From Phosphitispora fastidiosa (GTDB lineage: Bacteria > Bacillota > Thermincolia > Thermincolales > UBA2595), in the NCBI RefSeq assembly GCF_019008365.1, contig NZ_JAHHUL010000002.1:333947-397946 (forward strand): a DNA stretch of 64,000 nt. The letters are read 5' to 3'. How positions within the stretch are numbered: position 1 is the stretch's first letter; each line of letters opens with the position of its first letter. Under the pieces are notes generated by a model. The model had not been told where the DNA came from. It saw nothing but the letters and a program-made list of their open reading frames with translations, and ran no database searches. Below, piece by piece: positions 17,484-28,679 of the stretch. Both the position numbers and the translations under genes were made by a program.

Positions 17484-17524
17484 GCATTGGCCCGAGCCCG
17501 CTGCCAACAGGGTCAGGCCAATGC
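17484..17524 (-). terminator. Likely terminator of the heat-shock operon
   Basis: A 9-bp stem (GCATTGGCC / GGCCAATGC) with a GC-rich loop follows the dnaJ stop codon by a few bases. The downstream T content (TGTATTATT) is only moderate, so some read-through into the EamA gene is possible. Confidence 0.55.
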
Positions 17525-17531
17525 CTTCCGG

Positions 17532-18656
17532 TTATCCCATGAACGCATCCTTTACCTTGTCAAAAAAACCCCGTTCAACTCCTGCAGGGTGCTCCCCGGA
17601 AGTCTCGGCAAACTTTTGCAAAAGCTCCCTCTGCTCCTCGGTCAGTTTAGTAGGTGTGACCACAATAACCTTAACATGCTGGTCACCGCGGCCATAGCCA
17701 TGCAGGTCTGTGATACCCTTGCCTTTCAGGCGGAAGGATGTACCCGACTGTGTCCCTTCCGGAATCTTTAACATAACTTTGCCGTCAAGGGTAGGCACCT
17801 CAAGCTCGTCGCCGAGGGCTGCCTGGGGGAAGGAAACCTTCACCTCACTAAGCACATCATTGCCATCTCGCCTAAAGGTCCGATGTGTTTTCACCTGAAG
17901 ATAGATATATAGGTCGCCTCTGGGGCCGCCGCGATCCCCGGGTTCACCCTCACCGGCAACCCGGAGCCTGGAACCGGTATCCACCCCGCCGGGAATCCTG
18001 ACATGAATCTTGGCTGTTTTCCTGACCGTTCCCTTCCCGCCACACTTGGTGCAAGGCTTTTCAATAATAACACCTTCACCTTGACAGGTTTCACATACCC
18101 TTGACTGGACAAAACGCCCAAAGGGTGTGGTCTGCGCAAATTGGACCTGACCGGTCCCGCTGCACTTGGTACACTTTTTGGGAGAACTCCCTGGCGCTGC
18201 TCCTGTCCCCTCACACTTATCACAGAATTCCGTCTTGGGTATGCTGATATCCTTTTCGACACCAAAAGCCGCCTCTTCAAAGGTGATTTCCATGTTATAC
18301 CTGAGGTCGGCGCCTTTGGCCGGTCCCCTGCGCCGTTGACCGCCTGAGCCTCCGAAAAACATGTCAAAAATATCTCCAAAGCCGCCAAAGTCCTGGAAAC
18401 CACCGCCAAAACCGGCTTCACCAGCCCCGTTTCCGAAAGCCGCATGGCCGAACTGGTCATACTGGGCCTTTTTCTGGGGGTCGGAAAGTACTTCATAAGC
18501 CTCACTTACCTCTTTGAATTTGGCCTCTGCCTCCTGGTCACCCGGATTTACATCAGGGTGGTACTGGCGGGCCAATTTTCGAAAGGCCTTTTTTAAATCC
18601 GCCTCAGAAGCGTCTTTATCCACTCCAAGGACTTCGTAATAATCTTTCTTACTCAT
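17532..18656 (-). CDS. dnaJ: Chaperone DnaJ (Hsp40)
   Basis: A 374-residue type I Hsp40 that delivers clients to DnaK and stimulates its ATPase. The J domain (1-70) carries HPD at 33-35. The Gly/Phe-rich linker covers about 72-110. Four zinc-binding repeats follow ([32 protein letters not shown]). The C-terminal substrate-binding domains end with [16 protein letters not shown]. It is the last gene of hrcA-chaperonin-grpE-dnaK-dnaJ, 54 bases after dnaK. Confidence 0.97.
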   Translation of the reverse strand: MSKKDYYEVLGVDKDASEADLKKAFRKLARQYHPDVNPGDQEAEAKFKEVSEAYEVLSDPQKKAQYDQFGHAAFGNGAGEAGFGGGFQDFGGFGDIFDMFFGGSGGQRRRGPAKGADLRYNMEITFEEAAFGVEKDISIPKTEFCDKCEGTGAAPGSSPKKCTKCSGTGQVQFAQTTPFGRFVQSRVCETCQGEGVIIEKPCTKCGGKGTVRKTAKIHVRIPGGVDTGSRLRVAGEGEPGDRGGPRGDLYIYLQVKTHRTFRRDGNDVLSEVKVSFPQAALGDELEVPTLDGKVMLKIPEGTQSGTSFRLKGKGITDLHGYGRGDQHVKVIVVTPTKLTEEQRELLQKFAETSGEHPAGVERGFFDKVKDAFMG

Positions 18657-18710
18657 TTATATTACACCTTCTTACCCCAGATTTACTGGAAAACAACTCC
18701 CGGAAGGGAA

Positions 18711-20558
18711 TTACTTGCTGTCATCATTTACTTCCTTGAACTCGGCATCAACCACATTGTCATCTGCCTGGCTCCCGGCACCGCCCGGATTACCCGCTCC
18801 CGGACCTCCCTGGCCCTCTGCCTGTGCGGTTTGCTGGTACATAGCAGTTGTCAGCTCATAAAGCGGCTTAGTAAGCTCTTCTGATTTATTCTTGATAAGC
18901 TCAAGATCACTGCCCTTAAGGGCTTCCTTAAGCGCATCAGCTGCCTGGTTGACCTTATCCACCAATCCTTTATCTGCCTTATCACCAAAATCCTTTACGG
19001 TTTTCTCGGCCTGATAAACCAGTGAATCAGCCTGGTTCCTGGTGTCTACTTCTTCTTTTTTCTTGGCATCCTCTGCGGCATGAGCTTCAGCTTCCTTGAC
19101 CATCTTTTCAATATCCTGATCATTTAAACCGCCTGAGGAAGTTATCGTTATTTTTTGTTCGTTTCCGGAAGCCATATCCTTTGCGGAAACATGAACAATT
19201 CCATTGGCATCGATATCAAATTTAACCTCAATCTGAGGAATGCCTCTTGGCGCCGGGGGAATTCCGGTCAGTTGGAATCTGCCCAGAGTCTTGTTATATG
19301 CAGCCATCTCCCGTTCGCCCTGCAGGACATGGATCTCCACCGAAGTCTGGTTATCAGCGGCAGTTGAAAACATTTGGCTCTTGGAAGTCGGTATCGTGGT
19401 ATTCCTGTTTATCAGCTTGGTAAACACCCCGCCAAGAGTCTCAATTCCCAGGGACAGGGGAGTAACATCCAGCAGCAGGACATCCTTCACTTCTCCTGCC
19501 AGAACGCCACCCTGGATGGCAGCGCCGAGGGCTACTACCTCATCAGGGTTAACACCTTTGTGGGATTCCTGTGCGGTTACCTTTTTAATAGCAGCCTGGA
19601 CCGCCGGTACCCTTGTTGAGCCTCCCACCAAAATGATCTTATCAAGCTTGTCGGCGCTAAACCCGGCATCAGACAGGGCCTGCCTGGTGGGTTCCATGGT
19701 TTTTTCGATCAGGTCTGCAATCAAATCTTCAAATTTAGCCCTGGTCAGTGTCAGGTCAAGGTGCTTTGGGCCTGACTGGTCAGCAGTGATAAAGGGCAGG
19801 TTGACATTGGTGCTGGTAACACCGGAAAGTTCGATCTTAGCTTTCTCGGCAGCCTCTTTAAGGCGCTGCATGGCCATCTTGTCATTAGCCAGGTCAATGC
19901 CGCTTTCTTTCTTAAACTCACTGACCATCCATGCCATAATCCTGTCATCAAAGTCATCTCCACCAAGACGGTTATTGCCGCTGGTAGCTTTAACCTCAAA
20001 AACACCTTCACCAAGTTCAAGTATGGACACATCAAAGGTTCCCCCGCCCAGGTCATAAACCAGGATAGTCTGGTCTTCACCTTTTTCGAGGCCGTATGCC
20101 AAAGCTGCTGCAGTAGGTTCATTAATGATCCGGAGAACTTCAAGGCCGGCAATTTTACCGGCATCTTTGGTAGCCTGGCGCTGGCTGTCGGAAAAATAGG
20201 CCGGAACGGTGATTACAGCCTGTTCCACTTTTTCTCCGAGGTAAGCTTCAGCGTCTGCCTTCAGTTTCTGCAGAATCATTGCTGACACTTCCTGGGGGGA
20301 GTACTCTTTTCCGTTTAGATTTACTTTGTAATCTGAGCCCATATGTCTCTTTATGGACATCACGGTACCGTCGGGGTTGGTTACGGCCTGTCGTTTGGCT
20401 ACCTGGCCGACCAGGCGCTCCCCGGTCTTGGAGAAGGCCACGACAGAAGGTGTAGTCCTGGAACCCTCTGCATTTGGGATAACTGTGGCTTCCCCGCCTT
20501 CCATAACCGCCATACAGGAATATGTAGTACCTAAGTCAATTCCAATTACTTTACTCAT
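18711..20558 (-). CDS. dnaK: Chaperone DnaK (Hsp70)
   Basis: A 615-residue Hsp70. The nucleotide-binding domain has [10 protein letters not shown] at the N-terminus, [16 protein letters not shown], the phosphate loop [14 protein letters not shown] and [12 protein letters not shown]. The linker is [16 protein letters not shown]. The substrate-binding domain and lid follow, ending with the bacterial tail [16 protein letters not shown]. The ATG at 20558 follows TAGGAGG. The gene is separated from grpE by 121 bases that include a short tandem repeat; no separate promoter was clearly seen, so transcription is likely from the CIRCE-controlled start upstream of hrcA. Confidence 0.98.
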   Translation of the reverse strand: MSKVIGIDLGTTYSCMAVMEGGEATVIPNAEGSRTTPSVVAFSKTGERLVGQVAKRQAVTNPDGTVMSIKRHMGSDYKVNLNGKEYSPQEVSAMILQKLKADAEAYLGEKVEQAVITVPAYFSDSQRQATKDAGKIAGLEVLRIINEPTAAALAYGLEKGEDQTILVYDLGGGTFDVSILELGEGVFEVKATSGNNRLGGDDFDDRIMAWMVSEFKKESGIDLANDKMAMQRLKEAAEKAKIELSGVTSTNVNLPFITADQSGPKHLDLTLTRAKFEDLIADLIEKTMEPTRQALSDAGFSADKLDKIILVGGSTRVPAVQAAIKKVTAQESHKGVNPDEVVALGAAIQGGVLAGEVKDVLLLDVTPLSLGIETLGGVFTKLINRNTTIPTSKSQMFSTAADNQTSVEIHVLQGEREMAAYNKTLGRFQLTGIPPAPRGIPQIEVKFDIDANGIVHVSAKDMASGNEQKITITSSGGLNDQDIEKMVKEAEAHAAEDAKKKEEVDTRNQADSLVYQAEKTVKDFGDKADKGLVDKVNQAADALKEALKGSDLELIKNKSEELTKPLYELTTAMYQQTAQAEGQGGPGAGNPGGAGSQADDNVVDAEFKEVNDDSK

Positions 20559-20592
20559 ATAATTCTACCTCCTAATATCAATATTATTTATT

Positions 20593-20630
20593 AATCTAAT
20601 TCAATCTAATTCAATCTAATTCAATCTAAT
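20593..20630. repeat. 10-bp tandem repeat between grpE and dnaK
   Basis: The unit AATCTAATTC occurs three times without change, at 20593, 20603 and 20613, followed by a fourth copy whose last two bases are changed. It sits in the AT-rich grpE-dnaK spacer, before the dnaK ribosome site on the transcribed strand. Confidence 0.9.
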
Positions 20631-20679
20631 ATAACTTAACCATTAACCTGTAACTTGTAACACCCGCGATTGAATCCGT

Positions 20680-21249
20680 CTAATTTTGGGCCACCTTTAC
20701 CATGGCAGGCCTGATTACCCTGTCTGCCAGCAGATAACCCTTCTGAAGCTCCTCCATGACCACATTATCGTCATACTGATCGCTCTGTTCCTGCATAACA
20801 GCCTCATGCAGGTTGGGGTCAAACTGACTGCCAACAGCGTCCATCGGCTTGACACCTTCTTTTTCCAGGACATCCCGCAGCTGTCTGTAAATCAGTTCGA
20901 TGCCATTCCGGAAGCCCTGCAGGTCTTCTCCCTCTGCCTTAAGGGCCCGTTCGAAATTATCCAAAACCGGCAGCAGGCCCGTGGCCAGCCTTTGAGAACA
21001 ATATTTTGCCGTTTCCTGGCGTTCCTGTGCAGTCCTTCTCCTGAAATTATCAAAATCCGCCTGTACTCTCTGCAGCAGCTGCAGGTATTCGTCAGCTTTT
21101 GCCTTCAGATTGTTATCCTCTGCAGTTTCCTCCGGCCTTTCCGGTTCGGCACCGGTATCCTGTTGGTTTTCGCCGCCCTTTAAACAATCTTCAGTTAGAT
21201 ACTCTTCAGTGTTCCCCTGATCTTCATTGTTTTTATTTTTAAAGGTCAC
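20680..21249 (-). CDS. grpE: Nucleotide exchange factor GrpE
   Basis: About 189 residues. GrpE releases ADP from DnaK. An acidic disordered N-terminus of about 55 residues is followed by a long coiled coil (LKAKADEYLQLLQRVQADFDNFRRR) and the C-terminal beta domain with FDPNLHEAVMQE and GYLLADRVIRPAMVKV. I prefer the GTG at 21249 because GGGGGG lies six bases before it. An ATG at 21267 overlapping the chaperonin stop (TAATG) is the alternative and would add six residues. Confidence 0.95.
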   Translation of the reverse strand: MTFKNKNNEDQGNTEEYLTEDCLKGGENQQDTGAEPERPEETAEDNNLKAKADEYLQLLQRVQADFDNFRRRTAQERQETAKYCSQRLATGLLPVLDNFERALKAEGEDLQGFRNGIELIYRQLRDVLEKEGVKPMDAVGSQFDPNLHEAVMQEQSDQYDDNVVMEELQKGYLLADRVIRPAMVKVAQN

Positions 21250-21266
21250 CTTTTTCCCCCCATTCA

Positions 21267-22850
21267 TTAACGTAATTCGTCATTATCAATTGTATCCCTA
21301 CCAAACTGCCCGCCGGAGTCTTCTCTTTTCTTAATAATTGTGTCTATGCGCAGGATGGCTTCGGCAATCTCTCCGGCTGCTTTCAGGGCATGAATCTTTA
21401 CCAGCGCCGGATCCGCTACCCCAAGGGCAAACATATCTGCAACATCTCCGGTGTCACAGTCAATCGCCAGGCTTTCCCTGCCTTCCTTCAACTGAGCGGC
21501 AACCACATCACCGATTTTTTCAAGTGGGTTAAAGCCTGAATTAGCAACTATCTGAAAAAAGGGTCTTTGCAGCGCTTCCACAACACAGTCAATACCGTAA
21601 ACCGCCATCCCCCGCACATTTTCCCTGACTTTCTCCACCTCACGCGCCAGAGCGAGTTCAATGGAACCTCCGCCAGGTACTATGCCTCCTTTAACAGAAG
21701 CCTGTACAGATGCAGCAGCATCCTTGGCGATCCTTGCTCTTTCACCAACCACCTCTTCAGTGGCAGCGCCCACCAGAATAGTCGCCATAGGCTTCCCGCC
21801 GCCGCCAAGAATCCTTATGTGCTCAAGCTTTTCATTCTCAAATACCCGCTCAGCTCTGCCCAGGTATTTTGCCAGATCTGCCGCCTCTTTACGCAGACCT
21901 GTTCGCTTAATCGGCCTGGCTCCGGTGTGCTCAGCGGCCTTGCGGAGTTCTTTGTTGGATACCCGCTGAACTGCCATAATCTCAGCATCAGTAAGCACTT
22001 CTTCGGCAAAACTGTCAATACCGCGATCTACCAGAACAACCTTTACACCCATCTCCACAATCTTATTCAGATTATTGCGGAACTCTTCCTGAAGCTCCTG
22101 ATACCGGGCAAACCCGGCCTCTGTTGCCAGGGCTTCATCCTCCAGTTCCTCGGGCTCAAGAGCGTCATCTATAATAAGTACCCTGGCTTCTGATACTTCA
22201 GCGGGCATATGTTTGCTGATGCGTTCCTTGTTAAGGATAACACCCATAAACACTTCATTGTCGGCCCCCTCTTCAGAAAAAATTGCCTCAGAGAGCTTGA
22301 ATGAAGGATCCTTAAGTTTCTCTTCACCCGTCATCCCGGCAGCTGCAACCACCAAATCGGCAATATCCTCATGGTCCCTGCCGGCAATCAGAGCAACCTG
22401 TTTTAGCACCGGGTCCTCGAGGCCTTTGATAGAAACGGCCCGTTCCCGCATCAGTTCCAGGGCTTTTTTTATCCCTGTGCGGATACCTTCAATCACTCTG
22501 GTTACCGGTACCCCCTTGGATACCTGTTCCACGCCTTCGCCCACCAATGCCCCGGCCATTACAGTTGCCGAAGTGGTCCCATCACCGATTTCCGCCTGTT
22601 GAGCCCTGGCTATATTAATCAGCATTTTGGCTGCCGGGTGGTTGGCCTCCATTGTGGTGAGAATGGTGACCCCGTCATTGGTGATAACCACTTCTCCAAA
22701 CCTATCGACAAGCATTGTATCCAGCCCCTTGGGACCAAGGGTGCCTTCCACTGCTGAGGCGATAGCCCTGATCGCATTTGAATTGGTGATCAGAGCCGAA
22801 AGTCTTTCATCCACATCTGCTCCTTTTGCTGCCTGCTGCTTCAAACTCAT
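21267..22850 (-). CDS. Archaeal-like (group III) chaperonin within the bacterial hsp70 operon
   Basis: A 527-residue thermosome/CCT-type chaperonin, not a GroEL. Evidence: the N-terminal [43 protein letters not shown], the nucleotide motif [25 protein letters not shown] and a C-terminal [12 protein letters not shown]. The [14 protein letters not shown] stretch lies in the apical/intermediate region, where group II proteins carry a built-in lid, so no GroES is expected. Such bacterial group III chaperonins were described from Carboxydothermus hydrogenoformans and relatives in the same dnaK-operon position. The ATG at 22850 is seven bases after GGAGG. It lies between hrcA and grpE, so it should be heat-induced through HrcA/CIRCE. 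No groES-groEL is in the window. Confidence 0.93.
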   Translation of the reverse strand: MSLKQQAAKGADVDERLSALITNSNAIRAIASAVEGTLGPKGLDTMLVDRFGEVVITNDGVTILTTMEANHPAAKMLINIARAQQAEIGDGTTSATVMAGALVGEGVEQVSKGVPVTRVIEGIRTGIKKALELMRERAVSIKGLEDPVLKQVALIAGRDHEDIADLVVAAAGMTGEEKLKDPSFKLSEAIFSEEGADNEVFMGVILNKERISKHMPAEVSEARVLIIDDALEPEELEDEALATEAGFARYQELQEEFRNNLNKIVEMGVKVVLVDRGIDSFAEEVLTDAEIMAVQRVSNKELRKAAEHTGARPIKRTGLRKEAADLAKYLGRAERVFENEKLEHIRILGGGGKPMATILVGAATEEVVGERARIAKDAAASVQASVKGGIVPGGGSIELALAREVEKVRENVRGMAVYGIDCVVEALQRPFFQIVANSGFNPLEKIGDVVAAQLKEGRESLAIDCDTGDVADMFALGVADPALVKIHALKAAGEIAEAILRIDTIIKKREDSGGQFGRDTIDNDELR

Positions 22851-22883
22851 TGGCAAACCTCCTATATCAGTGTCCGTAAAATA

Positions 22884-23924
22884 TCAATGATTGTAAAAGT
22901 CCTTCATTATTTTTGACAGATGGCTGGTCATAAATTCAACAATACAGACCGCTTTTTCATAATCCATCCGGGTAGGCCCGATAATTCCGACAGAACCTAT
23001 GGTCCTGCCGTCTATCTGGTAGGTTGCCGTAATAGTGCTGCAGTCCTGCAGACCGTCAACCCTGTTTTCGGCGCCTATGGTGACCGATATCCCTGTTTCG
23101 GCATGACTGCCATCATTTAAGATTTCCTTCAATATCTTATCCTGTTCCAGCAGGGACAAGAGTGTCCTGACCCTGGTTAAGTCGCGGAACTCGGGTTGGT
23201 TAAGAATATTCAGGGTACCGGCCAGGTACACTTTTTCCTCATGATTAAGGTCCAGAGTCTCCTGAATCATATCCATGGCGGCTTCAAAAATATGTTTGTG
23301 TTTGGAAAGCTCATAATATATCTCTTTAATGAGAGTCAGCTTTATCTGATCAAGACTTACGCCCTGGAGCTTGGCATTCATTACCTGGCTTATCTTCTGA
23401 AGGTCTACTTCATTAACAGACTGGGGCAGCTCCAGTATTTTATTCTGCACCAATCCACTGTCGGTGACTACCAGTACCAGGGCCCTGCTGCTGTCCAGGG
23501 GCACCAGCTGAACATATCTCAGATTACTGGTGGTAAACTGGGGTCCCATTACTATAGAAGTATAATTGGTTATCCCCGAGAGAATGCTATTGGTCTGCCT
23601 GAGGACCGTCCCCATATCCTTAACCTTGGCCTTGTATCCGCCCAGGATAATACCCTCTTCCTGTTCAGAGAGTTTCTTTTTGCCCATCAGACAGTCCACG
23701 TAGTAACGATACCCCTTATCTGAAGGTATCCTTCCTGCCGAGGTGTACGGCTGCTCAATATAACCCAGTTCTTCGAGATCAGCCATTTCATTTCTTATGG
23801 TTGCCGGACTGACCCCAAGTTCGTACTTCTTGGCAATTGTCCTGGAACCTACCGGTTCAGCGGTACTGATATAATCCCTGATGATAGCCTGGAGCACCTT
23901 CTTTTTTCGTTCATCCAAGGTCAT
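22884..23924 (-). CDS. hrcA: Heat-inducible transcription repressor HrcA
   Basis: 346 residues. The N-terminal winged helix ([56 protein letters not shown]) contains the DNA-recognition helix, then the conserved [20 protein letters not shown] block. The central GAF-like domain and the C-terminal [17 protein letters not shown] block are typical. HrcA binds CIRCE and, in Bacillus, is kept active by GroEL. A perfect CIRCE lies 18 bases upstream of the ATG, so the operon is self-regulated. Here the chaperonin in the operon is the group III type, which raises the question of which chaperonin senses stress. Confidence 0.97.
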   Translation of the reverse strand: MTLDERKKKVLQAIIRDYISTAEPVGSRTIAKKYELGVSPATIRNEMADLEELGYIEQPYTSAGRIPSDKGYRYYVDCLMGKKKLSEQEEGIILGGYKAKVKDMGTVLRQTNSILSGITNYTSIVMGPQFTTSNLRYVQLVPLDSSRALVLVVTDSGLVQNKILELPQSVNEVDLQKISQVMNAKLQGVSLDQIKLTLIKEIYYELSKHKHIFEAAMDMIQETLDLNHEEKVYLAGTLNILNQPEFRDLTRVRTLLSLLEQDKILKEILNDGSHAETGISVTIGAENRVDGLQDCSTITATYQIDGRTIGSVGIIGPTRMDYEKAVCIVEFMTSHLSKIMKDFYNH

Positions 23925-23942
23925 CTTAACACCCTCTTTTTG

Positions 23943-23969
23943 TTAGCACTCTATCAAGTCGAGTGCTAA
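23943..23969. promoter_or_regulatory. CIRCE operator of the hrcA operon
   Basis: The exact consensus inverted repeat TTAGCACTC-N9-GAGTGCTAA lies between the hrcA start and a possible promoter whose TTGACA reads on the minus strand at 24012-24007. HrcA binding here would repress hrcA-chaperonin-grpE-dnaK-dnaJ. Confidence 0.97.
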
Positions 23970-24026
23970 ATACCTATAAATAAAAAATACCATTGATATT
24001 TTTTTTTGTCAAGAAGCGGAATCGTC

Positions 24027-25163
24027 CTATATGAACTCAACAAACACTTCATTTGCCAGCGGAAGGCCTTTTTCCGTTAGTCTAATGCTGTTTGCGTTAA
24101 TTTTTATCAGACCCAGGTCAGTCAGTTTTTTAAGCTGAGGTCCGAAAATATCGGCAGCCGAACACCCGAAACGCCGGGCAAAGGCCAGGGTATCCAATCC
24201 GCCCAGCAATCTCAGCCCAAGAAAAACCGTTTCCGAAATCTCATCTTCAAGAGATAATGAAATTATTTCTTGAACTGCCAACTCATTTTTCTCCAGTTTT
24301 TTAATATATGATGCCACACATTTCACATTACTAAACCTGTGCCTGTCAAGCATTGAATGGGCAGCAGGGCCTAATCCCAGATACTCTTCATTGAGCCAGT
24401 AAATAAGATTGTGGCGTGCTTCCATCCCCGGAAGGGCAAAATTGGATATCTCGTAATGCTTAAACCCCCTGGCAGCAAGAATACTGATAACATACTGATA
24501 CATTTCCAGCTCCGCATCTTCATCACAAGGGACCACACTGCCTGAAGCAACAGCTTTATACAGGGGAGTCTCAGGCTCAACCTTGAGACCATAGGCAGAA
24601 ATATGTGCCGGTGACAGGTTCAGCACCCGGTCAAGGGTCTCCTGCCAGTCCTGCCCCGTCTGCCCCGGAATCCCGTAGATGAGGTCACAGCTAATATTGT
24701 CAATTCCTTCATCCCTGCAAGCCTTAACTGCTTCAGTAACTTGGGCAAAGGAATGGATTCTGCCGAGAAATGAAAGAATTCTTGATTGAAATGCCTGGAC
24801 CCCTATACTTATTCGGTTAACCCCGGCTCGTCTCATCAGGGCAAATTTCTCTCTGGTTACTGTGCCCGGGTTGCATTCAACGGTTATTTCCGCATCATCC
24901 CTGATTCTAAAATACCTGCGGCAGTTTTCCAGTATCAGGGCCAGGTGTTGTCCACTCAACAGAGAGGGGGTCCCCCCTCCCAGGAAAACCGTCCTGACCT
25001 CCCTTTGGTCAGCCGGCATTTTCCCGGCATGCAGCTTCATTTCCCTTTCAAGGGCATAAACATAAGACGCAGCCAAACCTGCGTCATAAGGATAAGATAT
25101 AAAATCACAGTAGTTGCATTTTTGCAGGCAAAAGGGAACATGTATATATATCCCGATAGACAT
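24027..25163 (-). CDS. hemW: Radical-SAM heme chaperone HemW
   Basis: About 378 residues of the HemW/HemN-like family. The radical-SAM cluster motif is CLQKCNYCDF (C-x3-C-x2-C) close to the N-terminus, with GGGTPSLL and the DLIYGIPGQT block. HemW lacks the extra N-terminal cysteine region of true coproporphyrinogen oxidases and is now regarded as a heme-insertion chaperone. A C-terminal HemN domain follows (LGLRLLGGLDTLAFARRFG). The ATG at 25163 is preferred; an in-frame GTG lies three codons upstream. The lepA-hemW-hrcA order is canonical. Confidence 0.92.
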   Translation of the reverse strand: MSIGIYIHVPFCLQKCNYCDFISYPYDAGLAASYVYALEREMKLHAGKMPADQREVRTVFLGGGTPSLLSGQHLALILENCRRYFRIRDDAEITVECNPGTVTREKFALMRRAGVNRISIGVQAFQSRILSFLGRIHSFAQVTEAVKACRDEGIDNISCDLIYGIPGQTGQDWQETLDRVLNLSPAHISAYGLKVEPETPLYKAVASGSVVPCDEDAELEMYQYVISILAARGFKHYEISNFALPGMEARHNLIYWLNEEYLGLGPAAHSMLDRHRFSNVKCVASYIKKLEKNELAVQEIISLSLEDEISETVFLGLRLLGGLDTLAFARRFGCSAADIFGPQLKKLTDLGLIKINANSIRLTEKGLPLANEVFVEFI

Positions 25164-25192
25164 ATTAATCACCCGTATTTGGCGGCCGGTCG

Positions 25193-26992
25193 CTAATCCA
25201 TTTTAAGCACTGCCATAAATGCTTCCTGGGGTATCTCGACATTGCCCACCTGTTTCATGCGTTTTTTTCCCTCTTTTTGCTTTTCCAGCAGTTTCCGTTT
25301 CCGTGAAATATCCCCGCCATAGCACTTGGCCAGCACATTTTTTCTCAAGGCCTTTACCGTCTCACGGGCAATAACCTTATTTCCTATTGTAGCCTGGATA
25401 GGAATTTCAAACATGTGCCTGGGAATAATGTCTTTGAGTTTTTCCGCCAGATTACGCCCTCTGGCATAGGACTTATCGGTATGGACTATAGATGACAGGG
25501 CATCAACTACCTCACCCGATACCAGGATATCGAGTTTTACCAGCCTTGATTCCCGGTATCCGCAAAACTCATAATCCAATGACCCATAACCCTTGGTCCG
25601 TGATTTTAAAAGGTCGAACAGATCGTAAATTATCTCAATCAGCGGCATTTCATATGTCAGCATAACCCTAGCCTCACTCATATATTCCATATTTTGGAAA
25701 ATACCGCGCTTTTCCTGGGCCAAATCCATAACCGCCCCCACATAATCGTTGGGAACCATAATGGTAGCCTTAACAAAAGGTTCTTCCATTTGTTCAATGT
25801 TTTGCATCGGAGGCAGATTGGTCGGGTTATCAATTTCGATAACCTCACCATTTGTTTTGGTGATCCGGAAAATAACGCTGGGTGCAGTTGTAATCAGGTC
25901 AAGTCCGTATTCCCTCTCAAGGCGTTCCTGGATAATCTCCATATGCAGCAGTCCCAGGAAACCCAGCCTGAACCCAAAACCCAGAGCCACCGAATTTTCC
26001 GCTTCAAACATTAGTGAAGCATCGTTTAGCCTGAGCTTTTCCAGGGCGTCCCGGAGATCATCATAATCTGCCCCGTCGACAGGATACAGCCCGCTGAATA
26101 CCATGGGAGTAATTTTCCGATATCCAGGCAAGGGCTTGTCAGTAGGTTTGTCAGCCCCGGTAATGGTATCTCCAACCTGAACATCCTTAACATTCTTGAT
26201 ACTGGCTGCAATAAAACCGACATCACCCACACCCAGTTCACCGACTGTGGTCAGAAATGGCCTGAAAATACCTACCTCATTGACTTCAAAAGCCTTGCCG
26301 CCGGCCATAAACCTTACTTTCATGCCCTGCTTCACCAGCCCGTCAACAACCCTGACATACGCGATAACCCCTTTATAGGAGTCATAATGGGAGTCAAATA
26401 CCAGCGCCTTCAGAGGGGCGTTTTCAACCCCCACCGGAGGAGGCACTTTCTGTACTATCTGTTCCAGTATCTCCTTAATCCCTGTGCCGTCCTTTGCAGA
26501 AGCAAGTACAGCATCACTGGTATCCAGGCCGATAATATCTTCAATTTCACTTTTCACCCGGTCAGGGTCGGCGCTGGGCAAATCAATCTTATTAATTACC
26601 GGAATAATCTCCAGGTTATGTTCCAGGGCCAGGTATACATTGGCCAAGGTCTGAGCCTCAATTCCCTGAGCCGCATCAACAACCAGAATAGCGCCTTCAC
26701 AGGCAGCCAGGCTGCGGGAAACCTCATAGGTAAAGTCAACATGTCCCGGTGTATCAATCAGGTTCAGGGTGTATGTCTCACCATCGTCAGCCTGATAGAA
26801 CAGCCTTACGGCCTGAGCCTTAATGGTAATCCCGCGTTCCCGCTCCAAATCCATGGTATCAAGTATCTGATCCGCCATCTCCCTCTGGGTAAGGGCTCCG
26901 GTAGCCTCAAGGAGCCGGTCTGCCAGAGTGGATTTGCCGTGATCGATATGGGCAATTATGCAAAAATTTCTGGTTTTATTATGTTTGTCCAC
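25193..26992 (-). CDS. lepA: Elongation factor 4 (LepA)
   Basis: A 599-residue translational GTPase. The G domain has [10 protein letters not shown] (G1), [22 protein letters not shown] (G3 region) and NKIDLPSA (G4). Domains II and III follow, then the EF4-specific C-terminal domain with [24 protein letters not shown]. LepA is thought to back-translocate stalled ribosomes or to help 30S assembly. The start is a GTG at 26992, eight bases after AGGGAGAG. It lies downstream of murJ and immediately upstream of hemW. Confidence 0.97.
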   Translation of the reverse strand: MDKHNKTRNFCIIAHIDHGKSTLADRLLEATGALTQREMADQILDTMDLERERGITIKAQAVRLFYQADDGETYTLNLIDTPGHVDFTYEVSRSLAACEGAILVVDAAQGIEAQTLANVYLALEHNLEIIPVINKIDLPSADPDRVKSEIEDIIGLDTSDAVLASAKDGTGIKEILEQIVQKVPPPVGVENAPLKALVFDSHYDSYKGVIAYVRVVDGLVKQGMKVRFMAGGKAFEVNEVGIFRPFLTTVGELGVGDVGFIAASIKNVKDVQVGDTITGADKPTDKPLPGYRKITPMVFSGLYPVDGADYDDLRDALEKLRLNDASLMFEAENSVALGFGFRLGFLGLLHMEIIQERLEREYGLDLITTAPSVIFRITKTNGEVIEIDNPTNLPPMQNIEQMEEPFVKATIMVPNDYVGAVMDLAQEKRGIFQNMEYMSEARVMLTYEMPLIEIIYDLFDLLKSRTKGYGSLDYEFCGYRESRLVKLDILVSGEVVDALSSIVHTDKSYARGRNLAEKLKDIIPRHMFEIPIQATIGNKVIARETVKALRKNVLAKCYGGDISRKRKLLEKQKEGKKRMKQVGNVEIPQEAFMAVLKMD

Positions 26993-27038
26993 CGATATTT
27001 CTCTCCCTTATAAAGGCCAGTAGATGGCCTCCTTCTCT

Positions 27039-28598
27039 TTATACCTTTTTGAACTTTCTGCGCAGCAGATTAATAATCACCTGTGTTTCCTCCAGGCGGC
27101 ACAAAAGAATTGCCACCACATATACAACCAGTCCGGCGCCAATGGAAACCCCGACCTGAATCAGTTGATTGGAGGCATCCTGCAGGTCAAGGAACGTTCC
27201 CAGGTAATAAGCGACAGCATAAGCGACCACACCCATAACTGCTGACGATCCCAAAATAAGAAAGAATGATCTGGTAGTTTTCCGTAGATCAATAGGCCCG
27301 ATTTTCCGGCGCAGAAAATACAATAGCAGCACCATGTTATATATTCCGGTCAGGGAAAAAGCCAGCGCAAGTCCTCTTTCGGCCATCACAGGGCGTAGTA
27401 GAAGATTAAGCGCTATATTTATGACTATTGTGGAAATTGCTATTAAAACGGGTCTCAAGGTATCCTGAAATGCATAGAAGGCTCTGGTGATGATCCAGAT
27501 AGCTGCCTGAGCGAAAAGCCCCACACAATAAAAAACCAGGGCATATGCCGTTAACTTTGTTGCGCCATGAGTAAATTCTCCGCGTTCAAACAGCATCCTG
27601 ATAATTGGTTCACTGAGGACCGCCAGTCCCACCGATGCCGGTATGATTACCAGAAAAATTGAGCGGAGTCCCATGGAAAGGGTATTTTTAAAATCAGTCA
27701 TTTCCCTGCGGGCCGCCTGGGAGGTCATGGTGGGGAACACCGCAACTGCAATGGACCCGGCAAAAACACCCAGGGGAAGCCACATCAACCGGTTGGCCAG
27801 TCTCAGCGCCGTTATGCTGCCTTCATTAATGGTTGAAGCTATGGTCTGGTTTACAATCAGATTGACCCTGTTGGCTGCCATCCCCAGCATGGCCGGGAGC
27901 ATCAGGATAAGCATTTTCCGGACCCCGGGGTGACGGAGATTCAGGGTAAATTTGTACCTTAACCCCATTTTGTATAATACAGGCAGCTGAATTACCAGAT
28001 TAGCAACGTGACCCACTACTACCCCAACGGCAAAAGCCATAATGCCCCACTGTTTCGCAAAAAGGAGGCCAAACAGGATAATAAAAAAATTATATGCTAC
28101 CGAACCAATCGCAGGGGCGGCGAAGTGTTTGTAAGAATTAAGGATACCCATTATAAGACCGTTAAGGGCCAGAATCACAAAAGCAGGAAACATGATCCTG
28201 GTTAGACTGACAGCCAGTTCCAGGGTTTCCCCGGAAAAATTATAGGCCACAAGCTTTGTCAGTGGAACTGCAAAAACCATCCCAAATACAATACAGACAG
28301 CCATTAAAAGAACAGTCAGGTTTATCATTGTACTGGCTATTTCCCACGCCTCTTCTTCCCTGTCGGTAGCCAGATAACCGGAAAAAACGGGGATAAAAGC
28401 GGCGCTCAGAATCCCGCCGACCAGAAGATCGTAAAACAGATCAGGGATAGTGAAAGCAGCCAAAAATGCATCTGTCTGCCAACTGGCGCCAAAAGACGAA
28501 GCCAGGACAGCCTCCCTGACATAACCAAGCACCCGGGAAAGCATCATGGCTAACATCAGTATGCCTGCTGCCTGGGCTACCTTTTTGCCTGTGGACAT
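27039..28598 (-). CDS. murJ: Lipid II flippase MurJ (MviN family)
   Basis: A 519-residue polytopic membrane protein with about 14 helices. The MviN signature is present: SRVLGYVREAVLASSFGASWQTDAFLAAFTIP near the start, then LLVGGILSAAFIPVFS. Charged residues in the central cavity (NRVNLIVNQTIAS, RLANRLMWLPLGVFAGSIAVAVFP) match flippase family members. MurJ moves lipid II across the inner membrane. The ATG at 28598 follows AAAGGGG with spacing of about ten; the upstream in-frame start has no better site. Confidence 0.92.
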   Translation of the reverse strand: MSTGKKVAQAAGILMLAMMLSRVLGYVREAVLASSFGASWQTDAFLAAFTIPDLFYDLLVGGILSAAFIPVFSGYLATDREEEAWEIASTMINLTVLLMAVCIVFGMVFAVPLTKLVAYNFSGETLELAVSLTRIMFPAFVILALNGLIMGILNSYKHFAAPAIGSVAYNFFIILFGLLFAKQWGIMAFAVGVVVGHVANLVIQLPVLYKMGLRYKFTLNLRHPGVRKMLILMLPAMLGMAANRVNLIVNQTIASTINEGSITALRLANRLMWLPLGVFAGSIAVAVFPTMTSQAARREMTDFKNTLSMGLRSIFLVIIPASVGLAVLSEPIIRMLFERGEFTHGATKLTAYALVFYCVGLFAQAAIWIITRAFYAFQDTLRPVLIAISTIVINIALNLLLRPVMAERGLALAFSLTGIYNMVLLLYFLRRKIGPIDLRKTTRSFFLILGSSAVMGVVAYAVAYYLGTFLDLQDASNQLIQVGVSIGAGLVVYVVAILLCRLEETQVIINLLRRKFKKV

Positions 28599-28679
28599 TA
28601 TGTACTGTTCCCCTTTCCACAACCCATTCAATTACCTTTAATTAATATACCACTTTTGGGTTATCTGGAAAAGGAGAAT

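Noticed and set aside
22850..22884. Chaperonin called as GroEL
   Set aside because: The motifs (GDGTTSATV context, built-in lid region, C-terminal TIIKKRED) are of thermosome type, and no groES is adjacent.
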